Source: Pochonia chlamydosporia 170
Lineage: Eukaryota; Ascomycota; Sordariomycetes; Hypocreales; Clavicipitaceae
Reading direction: 5' to 3'
DNA length: 64,000 nt
Assembly: GCF_001653235.2 (NCBI RefSeq)
Contig: NW_019154043.1
Coordinates: 248,001 to 312,000 of the forward strand
Shown here: positions 1-12,500 of the stretch, in pieces
Layout: each line of letters opens with the position of its first letter
Numbering within the stretch: the first letter of the stretch is position 1
Made by a program: the position numbers and the translations under genes
The notes under the pieces: model-generated
Database searches by the model: none
Seen by the model: the letters and a program-made list of their open reading frames with translations, nothing else
Told to the model about the DNA's origin: nothing

Positions 1-2321
1 ACAGAGTTACTTGGGTTTGGGAGTGTCTGGCTCATCAATACTACGTGCATTGTTATAGGAGAAACACAAAACACACGGAAACACTTAAACCCCCCCGAGA
101 TAGCTCCTAGTACTTAGTCTCAAGCAATATCAAGAGTACTGCGTATAATCTTATACAAACTGTAGTGACTGTACTAAATACCAGATTCATCTCTAACCCA
201 TTCCCCAAGTGCAACCTAACGGCTCGTGAACTGCCACCTTGTTTTTGTTACCATCAACTATGTCTATGGTAGCTTGGGAGGCGCTGATCCCCTGCGCTGA
301 TCCCTCTGCCAGGTCATGTAGCGCGAGCACAATCGGGCAAAGCTATTACCAATATTTACTTCCCAATGCTAGAGACTCACCGTCTATATCCTGTGTGTGG
401 GCATGCTAGACTTCCCACCAACTGACACAATCTGAACTCGTAACACCAATCGTCTCCTTGCTATTGTCTTTCTCGTTGATGTTTCTTACATTTATATATG
501 TTTTGTATTGCTCGCACGCGTGGACCATTTTATTTCTGGCCCTATAATGTACCAACGTAGCACATGTATATGTTGTTATGGACCCTTGGGTCTGCTGGCT
601 GAGGATTGACGAGGACTCATGGTTGACCGCTAAGTAGTAGCATAAAGATGGGTTACAAGGGGATACAAACAGAACTCCACAGCTAAACTGTAGTGGTTTA
701 TCGCTCGATTTGACAAGTGAATCACATAATGTCTGCTAAATATTGGTGGCCCCTCTTAATACTCTGATACCGGGCCTTCCTGCCAAGTTGTTGGGGCTCA
801 TCTAGACTTCTGTGCACAGAAATCGGAACCCTTCATCCTTGGACTCCGCAGCAGGCATGACAGATCATTTTGGCGCTGTGAGTAATAATCCCTGCCTTGC
901 CTTAGCTTCTTAGGGGTTAGTGTTTGCGTACAAACTAATGTTGTTGCTATTAAGCTAACGCACGCATTAAACCACGTATATCCCCGAACAATATGGTGCC
1001 ATGTGCGCCCGCATTGCCTGCAAGGACCCTACTAGCCTTGGTAGGAACTAACCCAACAGCGTCTAGTATCCAGGCTGTTGGAATTTGACAACAAGTATTG
1101 ACTTATGGGCTGAAAATTTGGGGACGTCTTATCCTTACTCTGAATGCGGTCTTTCCACCTTATTCAATGAGTTTTGGCTCGAGAATCCACTCATTGCTTG
1201 TCATGATTTGGAGTTGCCAGGCTAATATTCCCCCCATATTTCTGGGCTAAGCTCAGCCTTTCTCATGCCGCCAAAACAAAGCTTGGTATTAGTGACGCAA
1301 ATGCTTAAGCCAGCTCGTTCCTTTGAAGAAAAGCGGAAACGAAGGCCACGTGCTGAGACTCTGGCTGGGAGTCCTACTTCTGAGTTGGTTGTCTTATGGA
1401 GTTCCCCGCAACTCACAACACACTGCTGCTGTCACAAGGTATAATTAGTGTCAACATATTACTAGTGCGATAACTACACTGCCATTTGAATCGTTGAGTC
1501 CCAGTGCACAGCGGCACTACCCGTGAGGAGTTGGCACCATAACAGCTGAGGTCAACTGGCTTTTAGTACGCCGAACGGGTGGCTTGAAACAAAACGGTGC
1601 AGTTTGCACAACCACAAGATCTAAACGAAACTATTAGTTGATACGCATGACATCAACCCGGAGCAATTGCACCGCAAACCCTTATGAGGGATAGACAACA
1701 GATGAGGTTTGGTTCCCGCATCGTGTGGTTCAAGCCACGCGGGTAGAGCGGCCAAGTCATGGGAGCCAAAAAAAAAAAAAAAAAGCAAAAAAGAATGACG
1801 GACATAAAAGAACTACTGAGCAGGGCTGAAGTCATGAACCATGCGCCTGTTCCGTCTGGTTTAAGCCCAGTCAGGCCGCCCTCGATGTCTCAATTTGGGT
1901 GGATTGCGCTCAATTTGGCAACTAGCCCGCGAACTACCACGTTCTAGAGGTTCAATATTTTTGGTGGCGTGCGGCACGCTAGGCCCGGCACACGCAAATG
2001 GCTTTTTTAGCACTGGAATGGGGAGCCTCGACTTGGCTGGGTGCCTCAATTTGGCCAGGGGCACGAGATCTACACAATCTAGAATCGAAACGGTGAGGCT
2101 GAAGCCTCAATGTGAGCACTCACGCATCAATATTCGCAACTCACCGATATGTCGACCCGGTCGAGTTGGATAGAGACGATGAACTGCTGGCTGCTCCGTG
2201 GAAAAAAGTAGATAAATATGAGAGTCTTGACCATGGGGTTGTCGAGCATGAGAAGCAATCTACCAGACATCAGTCCTCAACCCCCAGTTCTCCAGCAACA
2301 GCGTCTTGTCAACAATTTACA
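1..2321. other. Gene-poor stretch
   Basis: I see no open frame here that looks like a real exon; the longest frames are 60-90 codons, overlap on opposite strands and show no recognisable motif. The stretch holds a 17-base A run (1768-1784), a stem-loop at 1715-1743, and repeated TCAATTTGG-type words at about 1889-2056. It may contain remnants of a mobile element, but nothing diagnostic is visible. Confidence 0.5.
1768..1784. repeat. Poly-A run of 17
   Basis: A homopolymer of 17 A residues lies in the non-coding upstream region, followed directly by a second A-rich patch (gcaaaaaag). It could be the tail of an old retroposed sequence or simple slippage; there is no target-site duplication I could identify. 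Confidence 0.9.
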
Positions 2322-3829
2322 ATGCGGTTCTCTATTCTCGCTGGCCTTGTGGCCGTGGCCGACGCCGGAGTCATCGGTTCTAAGCCAGACTTCTGCAACA
2401 ACGTGGCCCTCAAAGAGATTGTGAAAATTTTGAAAATTGAGAAAGCTTCCGCCTTTTGCTCCCAGATCATGACCCCCCAGACTAAGACGGCAACAGGTGG
2501 GCATTGAGGGTCTCCAAATTTGTCACCAGAACTAACTAACAGTTAACGTTTCGCAGTCACTGCAACATCGACTTCCATCACGACGGACTCTGCGTTGGCT
2601 ACATCCACGGTTCTGGTTCATCAAACAGCCAGTTTGACAGCCGTGGAAATCATCATTGACACTGAAACGGTTTCCGACACTGTGACCATTACTCCAGACC
2701 CGGTGACTGCTACCGCTACTGCCTTGGCAACAATAACTTCGACTGTCACCAGCACCAGTACCACGACCAGGTGAGCTCCACAAGTCTTTACATGGATGGC
2801 AAGAACTTCAAAGAAATATTAACAGAAGTATAGCACGGTATGCACTGGTAATGGAGTCATGAAGCGTGATCCCAACCCTACCTCACCAGCAGTTGTCGAG
2901 GCCCGCGGAGGATTGAGTGGTGAGTTGTCTTTTGTTGCCATATTCTTGTCAACTCCACAAGTAAAGTCACCAGGCCTAGATTCTAATTTCACACATCTCA
3001 GCGCTTAAAAACTTCGCCCGAAACTTGATCGAGGACGCCTGCAGCTGCTACGTTGCCGCCCCGACTGTGACCAAAACCGTCACTGTGACTTCTGTACAGC
3101 AATCCACAACAACATCGACGTCGACAATTCTCACTACCGTAACTACACAAGATGCGACGGTCGTTGAATCTCTCACTACACATGTACCTACCACCATCAC
3201 AGCCTACGTCAGCGTAAGTACGCCACCGCCCTTTCATCACAGGCACACACAACTAACTTGGTTCAAGAATACTCTCGACCCAGTCACAGCTACGGTCACC
3301 ATTACCAATACCGGTACCAAGACGGTAACAACAGTTGCTGTCCAGACTGCAACCGTTTCCAACAGCAAGAACTACCAACAGGTGACCGGATTTCCCACCT
3401 CCGGATGCGGCATCGGTAACTACCAACAATTCTTCGCCTATAACTCTGCTACCTGGCAGGACGGTCAACAACAGTGTGCATGCTACTGTAACCGTAAGTT
3501 TTCCATTGGAAGTGGGAATAGCTGGAGAGATACTAACTGTGACCGAAATCAGGCGACTCTCAATGCAGGTCATTCTTTCTCGTCCAAGACACTAATGGCT
3601 TATACCGCTGCGCGATGTATGTATTTTCCTTTCAACCGCCGAGAGGGCAATAACCCTTGCCATTATAACCGCTAACATTTGTTGTAATCTAGCACATATA
3701 GCCCTGTAAATATGGCCTATATCTCGTGCGGAATTTCCTTCTTTGGACGGGACGTCGCTTACAAGTAAGTTAGATATTATTATGTCCTATTTCTTTCAGT
3801 TGATCTAACAAATATCTAGTGTTGTCTGA
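2322..3829 (+). CDS. Secreted Thr-rich protein with Cys-rich apple/PAN-like C-terminus
   Basis: My spliced model has eight exons: 2322-2496, 2557-2770, 2834-2919, 3002-3213, 3268-3493, 3553-3616, 3693-3764 and 3820-3829, giving about 352 residues. Every junction keeps the frame with GT-AG borders. If the last intron is not removed the protein stops at 3768 instead. The start MRFSILAGLVAVADAG is a good signal peptide. A short conserved-looking block follows (FCNNVALKEIVKILK ... AFCSQI), then long Thr/Val/Ser repeats of the TVTVTS type, a KR Kex2-like site, and a C-terminal Cys-rich module (GCGIGNYQQFF, CACYC, DSQCRSFF, GLYRC, ISCGISFFG) that resembles the apple/PAN modules of fungal wall or extracellular proteins. 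It is probably secreted and O-glycosylated. Function is unknown and the domain name is inference. Confidence 0.72.
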
Positions 3830-4861
3830 TTGGGTTAAACTTATGCTGGGTTTGCATTTTCCAGCGTTTGAAAGGATGAGTTATGACATTATGCCATCGG
3901 CTGAATACGGTTGCCCAATCGGTTCCGCTGCATACAGGATATACGAAGACCTTATATTTATCATAACTAGAATAGCATACAATAGAATGTTATGGCTCAA
4001 GAAACATGTTCGCCTCTCACACTCTCCCCGATTTTTTTCGTCAGATTTTCCAACTTGGGAGTAATACTGATTTGCGCAGGGTTCCTGCTCATTTGAACAA
4101 CGAAAGTAATGAGGCAGTTTGACTTTCATTGCATTCAAATTCCCCTAGTTTGCTCTTTCTACCTATATGTACAGTTGCAGCTATAATACTCGTATGAGAT
4201 AGCTGCTCAAATCTGCATGAAGAGGTGACATTTATATGGTCTAGTACTGTCCAGTATCATCCCAAAGGAACGGCATTTGCGACTTCTAATAACACATCTC
4301 CCAGTGGCGACCTCGCGTAAGGCGTTCCAAATCCTGGAGGGTTCCTATGTTCCTTTGTGAGGAACCCTTTGCCCCACGTAAACGTACTGAGCTGAGATGA
4401 GCTACGATTCGTACCATCCACGTCTTACCTTTCATGCAGAGGAGCATTTAGCACTGCTGTTCGTGCAAGAACACCGAGATTCGAGTACTTGAATTGCTTG
4501 GGTATTTCAGCATGTTTTCCTTCGATTGTTTGGTACGGCTAGCGCTTATACATGTTCTTCCGCAACGGAACCAACGACGGACCGGAGAATACGGACATTG
4601 CTACGAGGTTTTGGACTTGCCTATGCCGGGTGAAGTAATTGGTGACGTGAAAACAGAGTCTTTCTATACACAGAATACACCCCACTTTCACTTGGTTAAC
4701 TACAATACGAAACAAATCCAACTCCGCTTGATATCATCCCCTTCCCAAGTCTATGTACAAGGACGCGAAGATGGGAGATGTGTTGTACCTTGTATGACGA
4801 CTGAAGTAACCAACCTAGGCAAACCACCAGCACACCATCTCGCACCTAGCTACAACACCAA
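3830..4861. other. Intergenic, no supported gene
   Basis: Between two convergent genes. A 123-codon plus-strand frame at 4494-4865 overlaps the 3' end of the minus-strand neighbour and has no domain or signal peptide I recognise, so I do not call it. Confidence 0.5.
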
Positions 4862-6044
4862 CTAAAAGTCTACGCCTTCAATCGGAAGGTGTTTCTTCTC
4901 CCTTGTCAACTCGTCCACCTTCTCACTTCCCAAAGCAGCAAGCAGACGATTCTCGATGCTTTTCTTGAATCGCTGCACGTCCTCATCATCATCAACCTGA
5001 TCTACCGTAGTGTGAATAAGCTGTATGACGTGTCGCAAGATATCATCACGAGAAGTGTCCACATCATTTGTGCAAACGTGATATTCCAGGGTGCGAGTAG
5101 CGACCCAAGTTCGTTCGTCTATCTTTCTGCCGTTCAAAATCTTCTCATATTCGGCATTCATGGACCAGAACAGGTTGACCAAACGTGCGTGTTGCTCTTC
5201 AACGGTTGGTTTCAGAGATTGAAGGTGCCGCACCATGCCCTCTGCATACTTTTCACTCTTTCTCGCTTCCCAGTATGTGCTTTGGCAGCCCTCTGCGTTC
5301 CGTTCATTGGTCTTTACTTGCTCGTCAATTGCACCACCACCCCCAAAGAAGGCACTAACTTCATACCATCCCTATGATTCGTGTGCCGTCAGCCAGAATG
5401 CCTTCCAAAACTGTGCTTCCACGTCAGGGGATTGGAGGGAATCTTACGTCTTTCTTGGCCCTCGCGTCGTTCAACTGGTTCTCGGCGGTAGTGAAATTTT
5501 CTCCGCAGGTCATGCGCCACGTAGTAGCTCGTTGCAGTGATTCTTTCTCGCCACTCAGGTCTCCATTGATCTGATTCAGTAGATCCTGAAGTCTGTCCTG
5601 TAGCTGCCGATTCTCTCCGCCGTATTGCGTGGTGTCGACAAACTCCTGCCCCATTCTATCCACTGCTCCTTCACAAGTCTTTGACAGGCGACGAAAGAGG
5701 TCAACCACGGTGGGTAGATGGGGCAGAGCATCCTTGCCAACGGCCTCATCGCCATCCTGGATAATGACTAGCTCGCCAACCAAGACGTCCAAGGACTCAA
5801 AGGCAGCGTCATTTGCAACATTACGATCAGAAGAAGCTTTAAACACAATGCGTTCGTCTTCCTCGATCTGGTTTTTGAATCGAACAGCAAACGTGTCTAC
5901 TTCATGTTTGAGTGTTGCAACTTCGTTGGAATACTTCTGAAAAGAATTTGGGTCAATGTATGTCATCTTTTCCTCTTGTGCTGAACGAATTTGTGCGATG
6001 ATCTCCTCCAAACCCATTGGAACAGGACCAGTCCACGCAGCCAT
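4862..6044 (-). CDS. Coiled-coil helical protein, partner of the divergent 7-9.5 kb gene
   Basis: Two exons, 5448-6044 and 4862-5371, joined by a 76-base GT-AG intron in phase 0, give 368 residues. The start MAAWTGPVPMGLEE is chosen because nothing in the frame upstream looks coding. The protein is almost entirely charged amphipathic helix (for example LKHEVDTFAVRFKNQIEEDE and LQDRLQDLLNQINGDL). It is interrupted once, right across the splice junction, by a short hydrophobic Gly-rich patch (YEVSAFFGGGGAID), after which another helix follows. No signal peptide and no enzyme motif is seen. It is transcribed away from the 772-residue helical protein at 6997-9506 across about 950 bases. The helix-hydrophobic patch-helix layout recalls two-component alpha-helical pore-forming proteins, but I cannot assign a family by eye; a structural or cytoskeletal coiled coil is the alternative. 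Confidence 0.68.
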
Positions 6045-6996
6045 TTGGTGTAGGAACAATTGAACAGATGATATTGGTGGTACGGGGTAAACTTGATTAG
6101 AGTATGTCGAAACTTGCATAGATTTCCGGACAAGTCGACGGGGTGTCACAATACTATAGTTACTTCAGAAGAACGAACGATACTTTCTTGCCAAGACAAT
6201 ACCGGCAACTGAGTAACTCGATTCAGCGGCAATAATATCCGCAACCCCAGCCAGCGCTATGATGTTAAACTGAGACATATTGAGTCTCGACGACATATTG
6301 TATAAATAGTTTTGGTACTACTATCTGTGACGGTGACGAGTAACGCAGCGTGATATGCCCATGTTGGTGAAGTGAAAGTTCAGCTCCGGCTAAGATGGAG
6401 CTATCGAGTAGTTGAATGGGCCAATTGCCATCAGAAGCTCAGATGGGCACAGCAGAAAAGTGGCGTATTTGAGAAGTCAATATATCCCATTGTCAACTGA
6501 GCTAGATGGAGGCATAGCCCGCGGTCCGGGCCTTGAGCTGATCTGGGGCTCAGACTGGGCGCGACCGTTGTGTGACGAACTCATGGCGCTCATGTTTCAC
6601 TAGCACGCGTCGTGGCGCAAATACTCACCAATATCTTGACTCCATGGACCAAAATTGGATTGCGCCACCGGGACTCCCGCACCATCTCCACGCGGGCCGG
6701 CACCGATTTCATTCTAGCTCAGGTCCCTTCACTTCTGGAACCAGCTAGGGTCTCGGGAGTGGCTGGCTGAGTGGCATTTATCGATTTGAGCGGGAGCATT
6801 TTGCCCGTAGAACAACTCCAGACAATGAAAGTCATGATGATCAAGTCTAAATGTATTATAGCAATATTTAAACATCAATATAGTCTTCACATTTTTGTCA
6901 AAATCACTACAATCATCTCCATCATTCACTTCACAACTCGCAATTCGCCAGACAAACTCCCGCATCATCCTCCAAACACAACCTTTTTCCAACAAC
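6045..6996. promoter_or_regulatory. Shared divergent upstream region
   Basis: About 950 bases separate the start codons of the two divergent helical-protein genes. I found no gene here. The segment just before 6997 is pyrimidine- and A-rich (CATCCTCCAAACACAACCTTTTTCCAACAAC), as is usual for fungal 5' leaders. A bidirectional promoter is inferred only from the layout. Confidence 0.4.
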
Positions 6997-9506
6997 ATGT
7001 CGGCTGAAGATCTTGCCAAAGTTGAGGCAGCCCAGCAGGCTGTCTTGAAGAAGACACATGGCGGTAAAGCTGGTGCTCAATTCACGCAAGAGGTCAGAGA
7101 ATCACTTCTGTTCCAGTACAATTGGAACGAATTGCTCTCTGCAGCGCCCACCGCCATCACTTTAGTTGGCGCGTGCCATGTTGCGGCCGCTTCTCCTGAA
7201 GCAGCAGCCATCAGTCTCGCCGATGCCGTTCCCAAAGAAGGATTCAAGTATCTCCGGTCAGTGCTCATCAAATGCTCTTCATAATTACAACTGCTAACAT
7301 GACGTCCTCAGGGTTGCTGCCAAACCCACACTCAGAGCTTGCCTTGTTTATGTCGCTGGCGAAGGAGACAAGGCCTTCAGAATCGCCGGTTCAAACATGT
7401 CCGCTATCGCAGGAACTTCCGGTGAGCTCATCGAGACGGTCAGCCGCACCGTCAAGGCTATCCAGAGCCTGCCAGACACGCAGAGAAATCTCACCAATGA
7501 GCTGGTTAAGCTCCGCAGAATGTCGACCAATTGCTTGACTTACGCTCAGGACACTGAGAAGGCTTTCGACACTTGGCTCTTGTCCGTTTCCGAGTTCCAC
7601 CAAGCTTCGGTCCAGAAGCATGGCACGACTGAGCAGGAGGCCCAGGATAATATTTCGGCCAAGCTCCAAGCTGAGATTGAAGCCAGTTACACGAACAAAG
7701 AGCTTGAGAAGTCTGACAAGGCTGCCGAGGACATGAAGAAGTCGCTGGCGAAGCAGGAGAAGGCCTTCCAAGCCGCCAACGATGCGGTCCCTTCCGGTAC
7801 GTTTGCAAACTGTTTCGAGATCGAAGTGGTCACTCTTCACGATGCTAACAACGATGTGTGAAACAGCTTGGGAAACTTGTGCCATGGGTGCTCTAACTGC
7901 AATCACTTCCGCTGGCCCCAGTATGATTGCCCAGGCCCTCCCGGCCATCATCAACGGCGCCAACCCCATGTCTGCAGTTGGTGGTCTCGTAGGAGCTCTA
8001 GGTCAGATCGGCCGTGAGGGTGCCTTGAATGCCCCTGGTGCTCCTATTGCAGCAAAGGCTCTTCTCGGCGGAAGTGCAAATCATAACGGAGCCCAGACCG
8101 CAACCCAAACCGCAACTCTCCAATTCCCCGATGCCACACCCCAAACTGATCCTGCCTACGTTGCTGCTCCTCTCCTCGCACCATTCATGACCACTCTCTT
8201 GACGTACCTCACTTCCGGTCCTGAGAACTCTCCAGATTGGTCCAAGTTCAAGGATACGGCTTCGACCACGGCAGGAAGTGATGGTACTCAGGGATTGACC
8301 TGGCTTCTCAGCAACCTGAAGATGCAGCAGAAGTCTGCTAGTCTCGGTGCTACTGAGCCCAGTACCGAGCTTGGAGCAGCTTTCGATGCCAGCATTGCCA
8401 TCGTAGAGGAAATCAAGAAGGAGGTCGCCAACCAGCAAAAGCTCAGTTCCGCCAAGACTGATCCTGCGATGATCAAGAAATGGCAAGAGGCCATTACCAA
8501 TGCCAAGCTAACCGTCACTAAGCTTGAGGCGACAGCCAAGTCCTTCCCCGGTGCTTCATCCAATGCCCCCAAGCTAAACAACATCTCCATGGCGCCACCC
8601 AAAAACGACAACAGCGCCGTGACCGCAGCTCTCAACACCGCGACCGAGAAGCTTGCGCTGAACCAAAAGGCTCTCGAGACCGCTCAAGCCAATTACTCCA
8701 AAGCTGTTGAGAATGCAGCCGAGGTTCAAAAGAGACTCACTGGAATTCAGACTAAACTCAAGGGCCTGGAGATTGCAGGCGCCGCCTTGGAGCGTGTCAA
8801 GGAAATTCTCATCGACTGCATTGGCATCCTCGTGGAGTTGAAGGTTCAAATCAGCAAGCTCACCACCTTCTTCAACGCCTTGTCCACCATGGTCAAGGTC
8901 ATTATCGACACAAAGGTCAAGAACTTTGATGTCGATGCCACTGCTATTGGGCAGGAGGCCGCTCAGAGGGGTATCCTGAAGCTCAACAACCTCGACATCG
9001 AGACCATTTACATCTCTACCTTGCAGATCAAGGCGTACTTTGACCTGTTACAGATGATCTGCCAGATGTACACCAACGTGCACGCCCAGTACATCAACCC
9101 CGGCTTAGACCTTCTCACGGACTTGAGCAAGGTCACCAAGACGGCGGAAGAGATTGGCCCCAAGCGTGACGCTTTGAACGCCTTCACAGACAAGGCCCAC
9201 AAGGCTATCAACCAAATTGTTGAACAGGTGAGTTAACTTCTCTTTGCAGTCATACTTCCAATTTGTGCACAGTCGAATGCTAATGACTTGCAGAAACAAC
9301 AAGAAATCTCCAACGGTTTGCAAGACCGTATCGACGCCATCGCCGAGCAGACCGATATGCTTCACAAGGTTGGCGTGCCGATGCCTGCGGCTGGCATCAT
9401 CCAGGCTATGAGAAGCGGTGGTGAGATGATCCAAGATGCTGTCAAGGATAACTTGCCTACCGGTATGCGCATTGAGGTGAATGCCGATGCTGCTTTTGAC
9501 ATGTGA
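6997..9506 (+). CDS. Large helical protein with internal hydrophobic segment
   Basis: Exons 6997-7256, 7312-7796, 7867-9227 and 9294-9506 give 772 residues with all phases consistent. The start MSAEDLAKVEAAQQ follows an AACAAC leader; an in-frame TTG-led extension upstream is ignored. Residues about 80-245 are amphipathic helix rich in Lys, Glu, Gln and Ala. Next comes a roughly 55-residue uncharged Gly/Ala/Ile/Pro segment (CAMGALTAITSAGPSMIAQ, LPAIINGANPMSAVGGLVG). More helices follow, with a second apolar helix near EILIDCIGILVELKVQISKL and a C-terminal helical tail. No signal peptide is seen. Long helices around one hydrophobic hairpin-like segment are the hallmark of ClyA/XaxA-type alpha pore-formers, so a membrane-inserting role is possible, but this rests on architecture only. 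The divergent 368-residue coiled-coil gene is the likely partner. Confidence 0.75.
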
Positions 9507-12500
9507 CGGACTTGGGGGCGGAGGCACCAAGCCGCCAGGCAGCCACGATGTCTGCGAAGGAAAATATTCCACAATGGCATCAACTTCATTTTCGTTTCCC
9601 GCGACTTCCTACACGTTGCAATAGATAGCTGCATTTAAATACTACACAGTACATAAAGCACTTAGACACTGAACCATACTCCTTGATCTTTTGAGAAAAA
9701 TGTCCACCCGACCCGAGGTTTCTACTCGCTTTTTCGACCTCTCCGGGCGTTTTCTTTGTAATTGGCACATGGTTCATTCAACTCTCAGTTCTTGATCATC
9801 AAATCTCATTCAATGGTGCGCGTTGGTCCTGTTAAGTTGCAAGTGTTGATGATCGGTGCGACAGCTTCATCACAGGTGGTCAAACTCTGAGTCCAATAAG
9901 CGTAGTCAAATTCACATTTTGAGTATGTCGCCAAGCAACTACCCCTAGGTATCTCATCGTGCCTTGTCAAAACAGGTATGCCCCCAAATGAACAATGATC
10001 CTTCTCCTTCGGCAAAGCAGGACCTTTGCCGAACCGACGCTCACCCTGATATTGTCCTTTTGCTCACAAAGCATTATCCATTCCCTGAACGCCAAACCCC
10101 AGAAATTTAGTCCCACACGTGCTGGTTGTTAATGCCTTAGACCCTTCAACCGCGGCCGAACTTCGCGTCAACAGAACTTATTCGAGCCAAGATTTGTGCG
10201 TGACGGGTGGCCATATCGCGAGGATCATCGCCAAGGCTAGGCTGAAAGGAATACGATGGTGGGTTATTTGTGACGTTCTGTTGGCCTGAGGACACGCTGT
10301 GATGGGTATATTTGTGAGTTGGCTTGGGAGGAGCCGATCTGAGGCATCAACGTTAGTAGATACGCGCGAGCCGAACCAATCGTGATGCCTTACCCGTTGT
10401 AAACGGCATCCGTTGAGGCCATTTTGTAGTCGCTGCCTGACAGCTGAGGTATTCGTTTGATCTGAATCAGTACTCGGATAGCAGAGATGTCGTCTCGTCC
10501 GGCAACGCTGAACTAATGTCGCAAGTTTCGAACGAGATAGTCTCACTCGTCACAGCAAGATGGAATTGTCGACGGCGAGTACCACCATGGCATGTCGACT
10601 GCTGCAGATTTCAAGAGCGAAATCTTCGTTTAAAAAACCCCTCTTGTCACTCAGTTTCCCAAGAGAACAGCCCTCTGCAACCCATGCAAGGCGACCTCCT
10701 GCCCTTGACCTCCTACCAAGAGCACCAGGAGTACATGACAGAGTCTCGATAGCGAATACCCGATCCATATTTGAAGGTATTGGTCTAGCGTAATTCTGCG
10801 ATAGCCGGCCGTCCTTTCCTCAACACGATGTGCCGATCCGGTAGTGTGGTACTCGGTCGGTACCGTGTGGGCAAGCGTTCGTCACGTACAGGAAGGTATC
10901 GAATGCCACTTTCATGTCCGCCTCGTTCTCGAGCTGCATAAACCCAGGCGAATAGGTCGTCTTTCTGCGGTGGGTCTGGTTCGGGGCACTTGGAGCGTTT
11001 GCAAAGAAGAGTTGGTTCCAGGTGGCGCCTCGCAGCAGCTTCTGCGAATTCGACTCGGTATTCGTCCAGCTCAACATTGCAATCCTCGAATCAGAGGCCT
11101 AGATTCTCTTCCTAGCTCTTTTCAACCATCTCTTAGTCTCTTAGTCGTTGTTGTTCCATCTTGTTCTCATATTGAGCCGGTTCGCTTTGATCGAGTTAGT
11201 TATCTCCTAGAGCCGATTTCACCAATTGTTGAGCCAGTCTCTTTGCAAAACTTACGCCTTTTGACCAGGATCCACCCTCTGGTGCTGCGGAGTTCCTCTT
11301 TCCACTCTGGAAAGTAGAAAAACACTGCATGGGCGAATCTCTCGACTTACGCGGCTTGTTGCCGACCACGTTGCAAGAAGTCTTCCCGGGAGCACAATGT
11401 ATGCTCCCCGGACCAATTAGTATTCAACGGCTGGTGAATCCTCTTTAGTCTGGTGACCTGTTGGACAAGACATTGTAAACGGCTCGCAAATCCATCCGAA
11501 GTTGCGGTGTGGTGAAAAGAGGCGTCCAGGTCGTCCGCATCATGCTTGGAAAGTGAGGCTGGCGGCAGGCTGACGTGGCCTGCACAATCGCCTCACTTCC
11601 GTCGCCTCATTCTATCGCCTCACTTTGGTCACGAAATTCTTGTCGCCTCACTGTTGCTCGCCTCATTCTCGTCGTGTTCGATGTCGGTTGATACGCCTGA
11701 CGAAGCCTGCCCGGTGTTGTTGGAGATTGCTGATTCGAGGGTCGCGTTGTTGTCCTTGAAGACTCGGCGGAAAGGTCGGCCCGTCAACTTGGAGGTCAAA
11801 CTGCGATCTGCGACGCCGAGGTCCTTCGGAAGCAATGTTGTTGTCGAAGTCTTGTAAGCGATTGGAAGACGAAGTAGTGGATGTGTGATGAAAACCCAAT
11901 GCTGGTTCTTCGGGTGTCAATTTCGCAGTAAAGCACAACGATGCAGAAAGGAAGCGGTGCTACAAACTAGTGAGAAAATGTGGTAAGAAAGGATGACAGG
12001 ACAATGGATGCAATTTAAACAGAAGGAGCCGGCCGTGTGTGAGGAATGCCTGCCTTCTTAAGTGAAGTTGAACATCTGCGAACTTGTCTGCCCACTTTTC
12101 ATCATGATGATGGTGTGGAGGTCATCGCCTTTCAGGCTGGCTGCGGTGGAAGTCCGATGGCGGCACACCCTTGCTGTCTGAAATGTGGCTTCTGAGGCCT
12201 TTTATCATTCGTTAAATAGAAGAACCATGTTTGGAAAAATTATCCAGAGTAGCTGGGAGGGAGCAAATAGATTGTCCTACCTGATAAAATGACATCACTC
12301 TGCAGCCCTATCGACCAATTGGCACTTACACCATTTCATTCGAGCCCCTGTTTCTGCTTCACGAAAAGCATGTGGTTGGGATCAATGTCTCACTTGACCA
12401 GACGACGAGTTTAGAAAACATTTAGTTACCTTGCCGCCGCCGCCACGTACCATCCATGCATTGGTTGGGTCTCACGCGTGCTTACAGAGTAACTCCTTGA

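Noticed and set aside
1715..1743. Stem-loop with GTGGTTCAAGCCAC resembling a tRNA T-arm
   Set aside because: The stem has an internal bulge, and no acceptor, D or anticodon arm of proper spacing can be found around it.
4494..4865. 123-codon plus-strand frame
   Set aside because: It overlaps the 3' end of a well-supported minus-strand gene and shows no domain, signal peptide or intron logic.
10844..11317. 157-codon plus-strand frame in the gene-poor gap
   Set aside because: Opposed by frames of similar length on the other strand; composition and lack of motif suggest chance.
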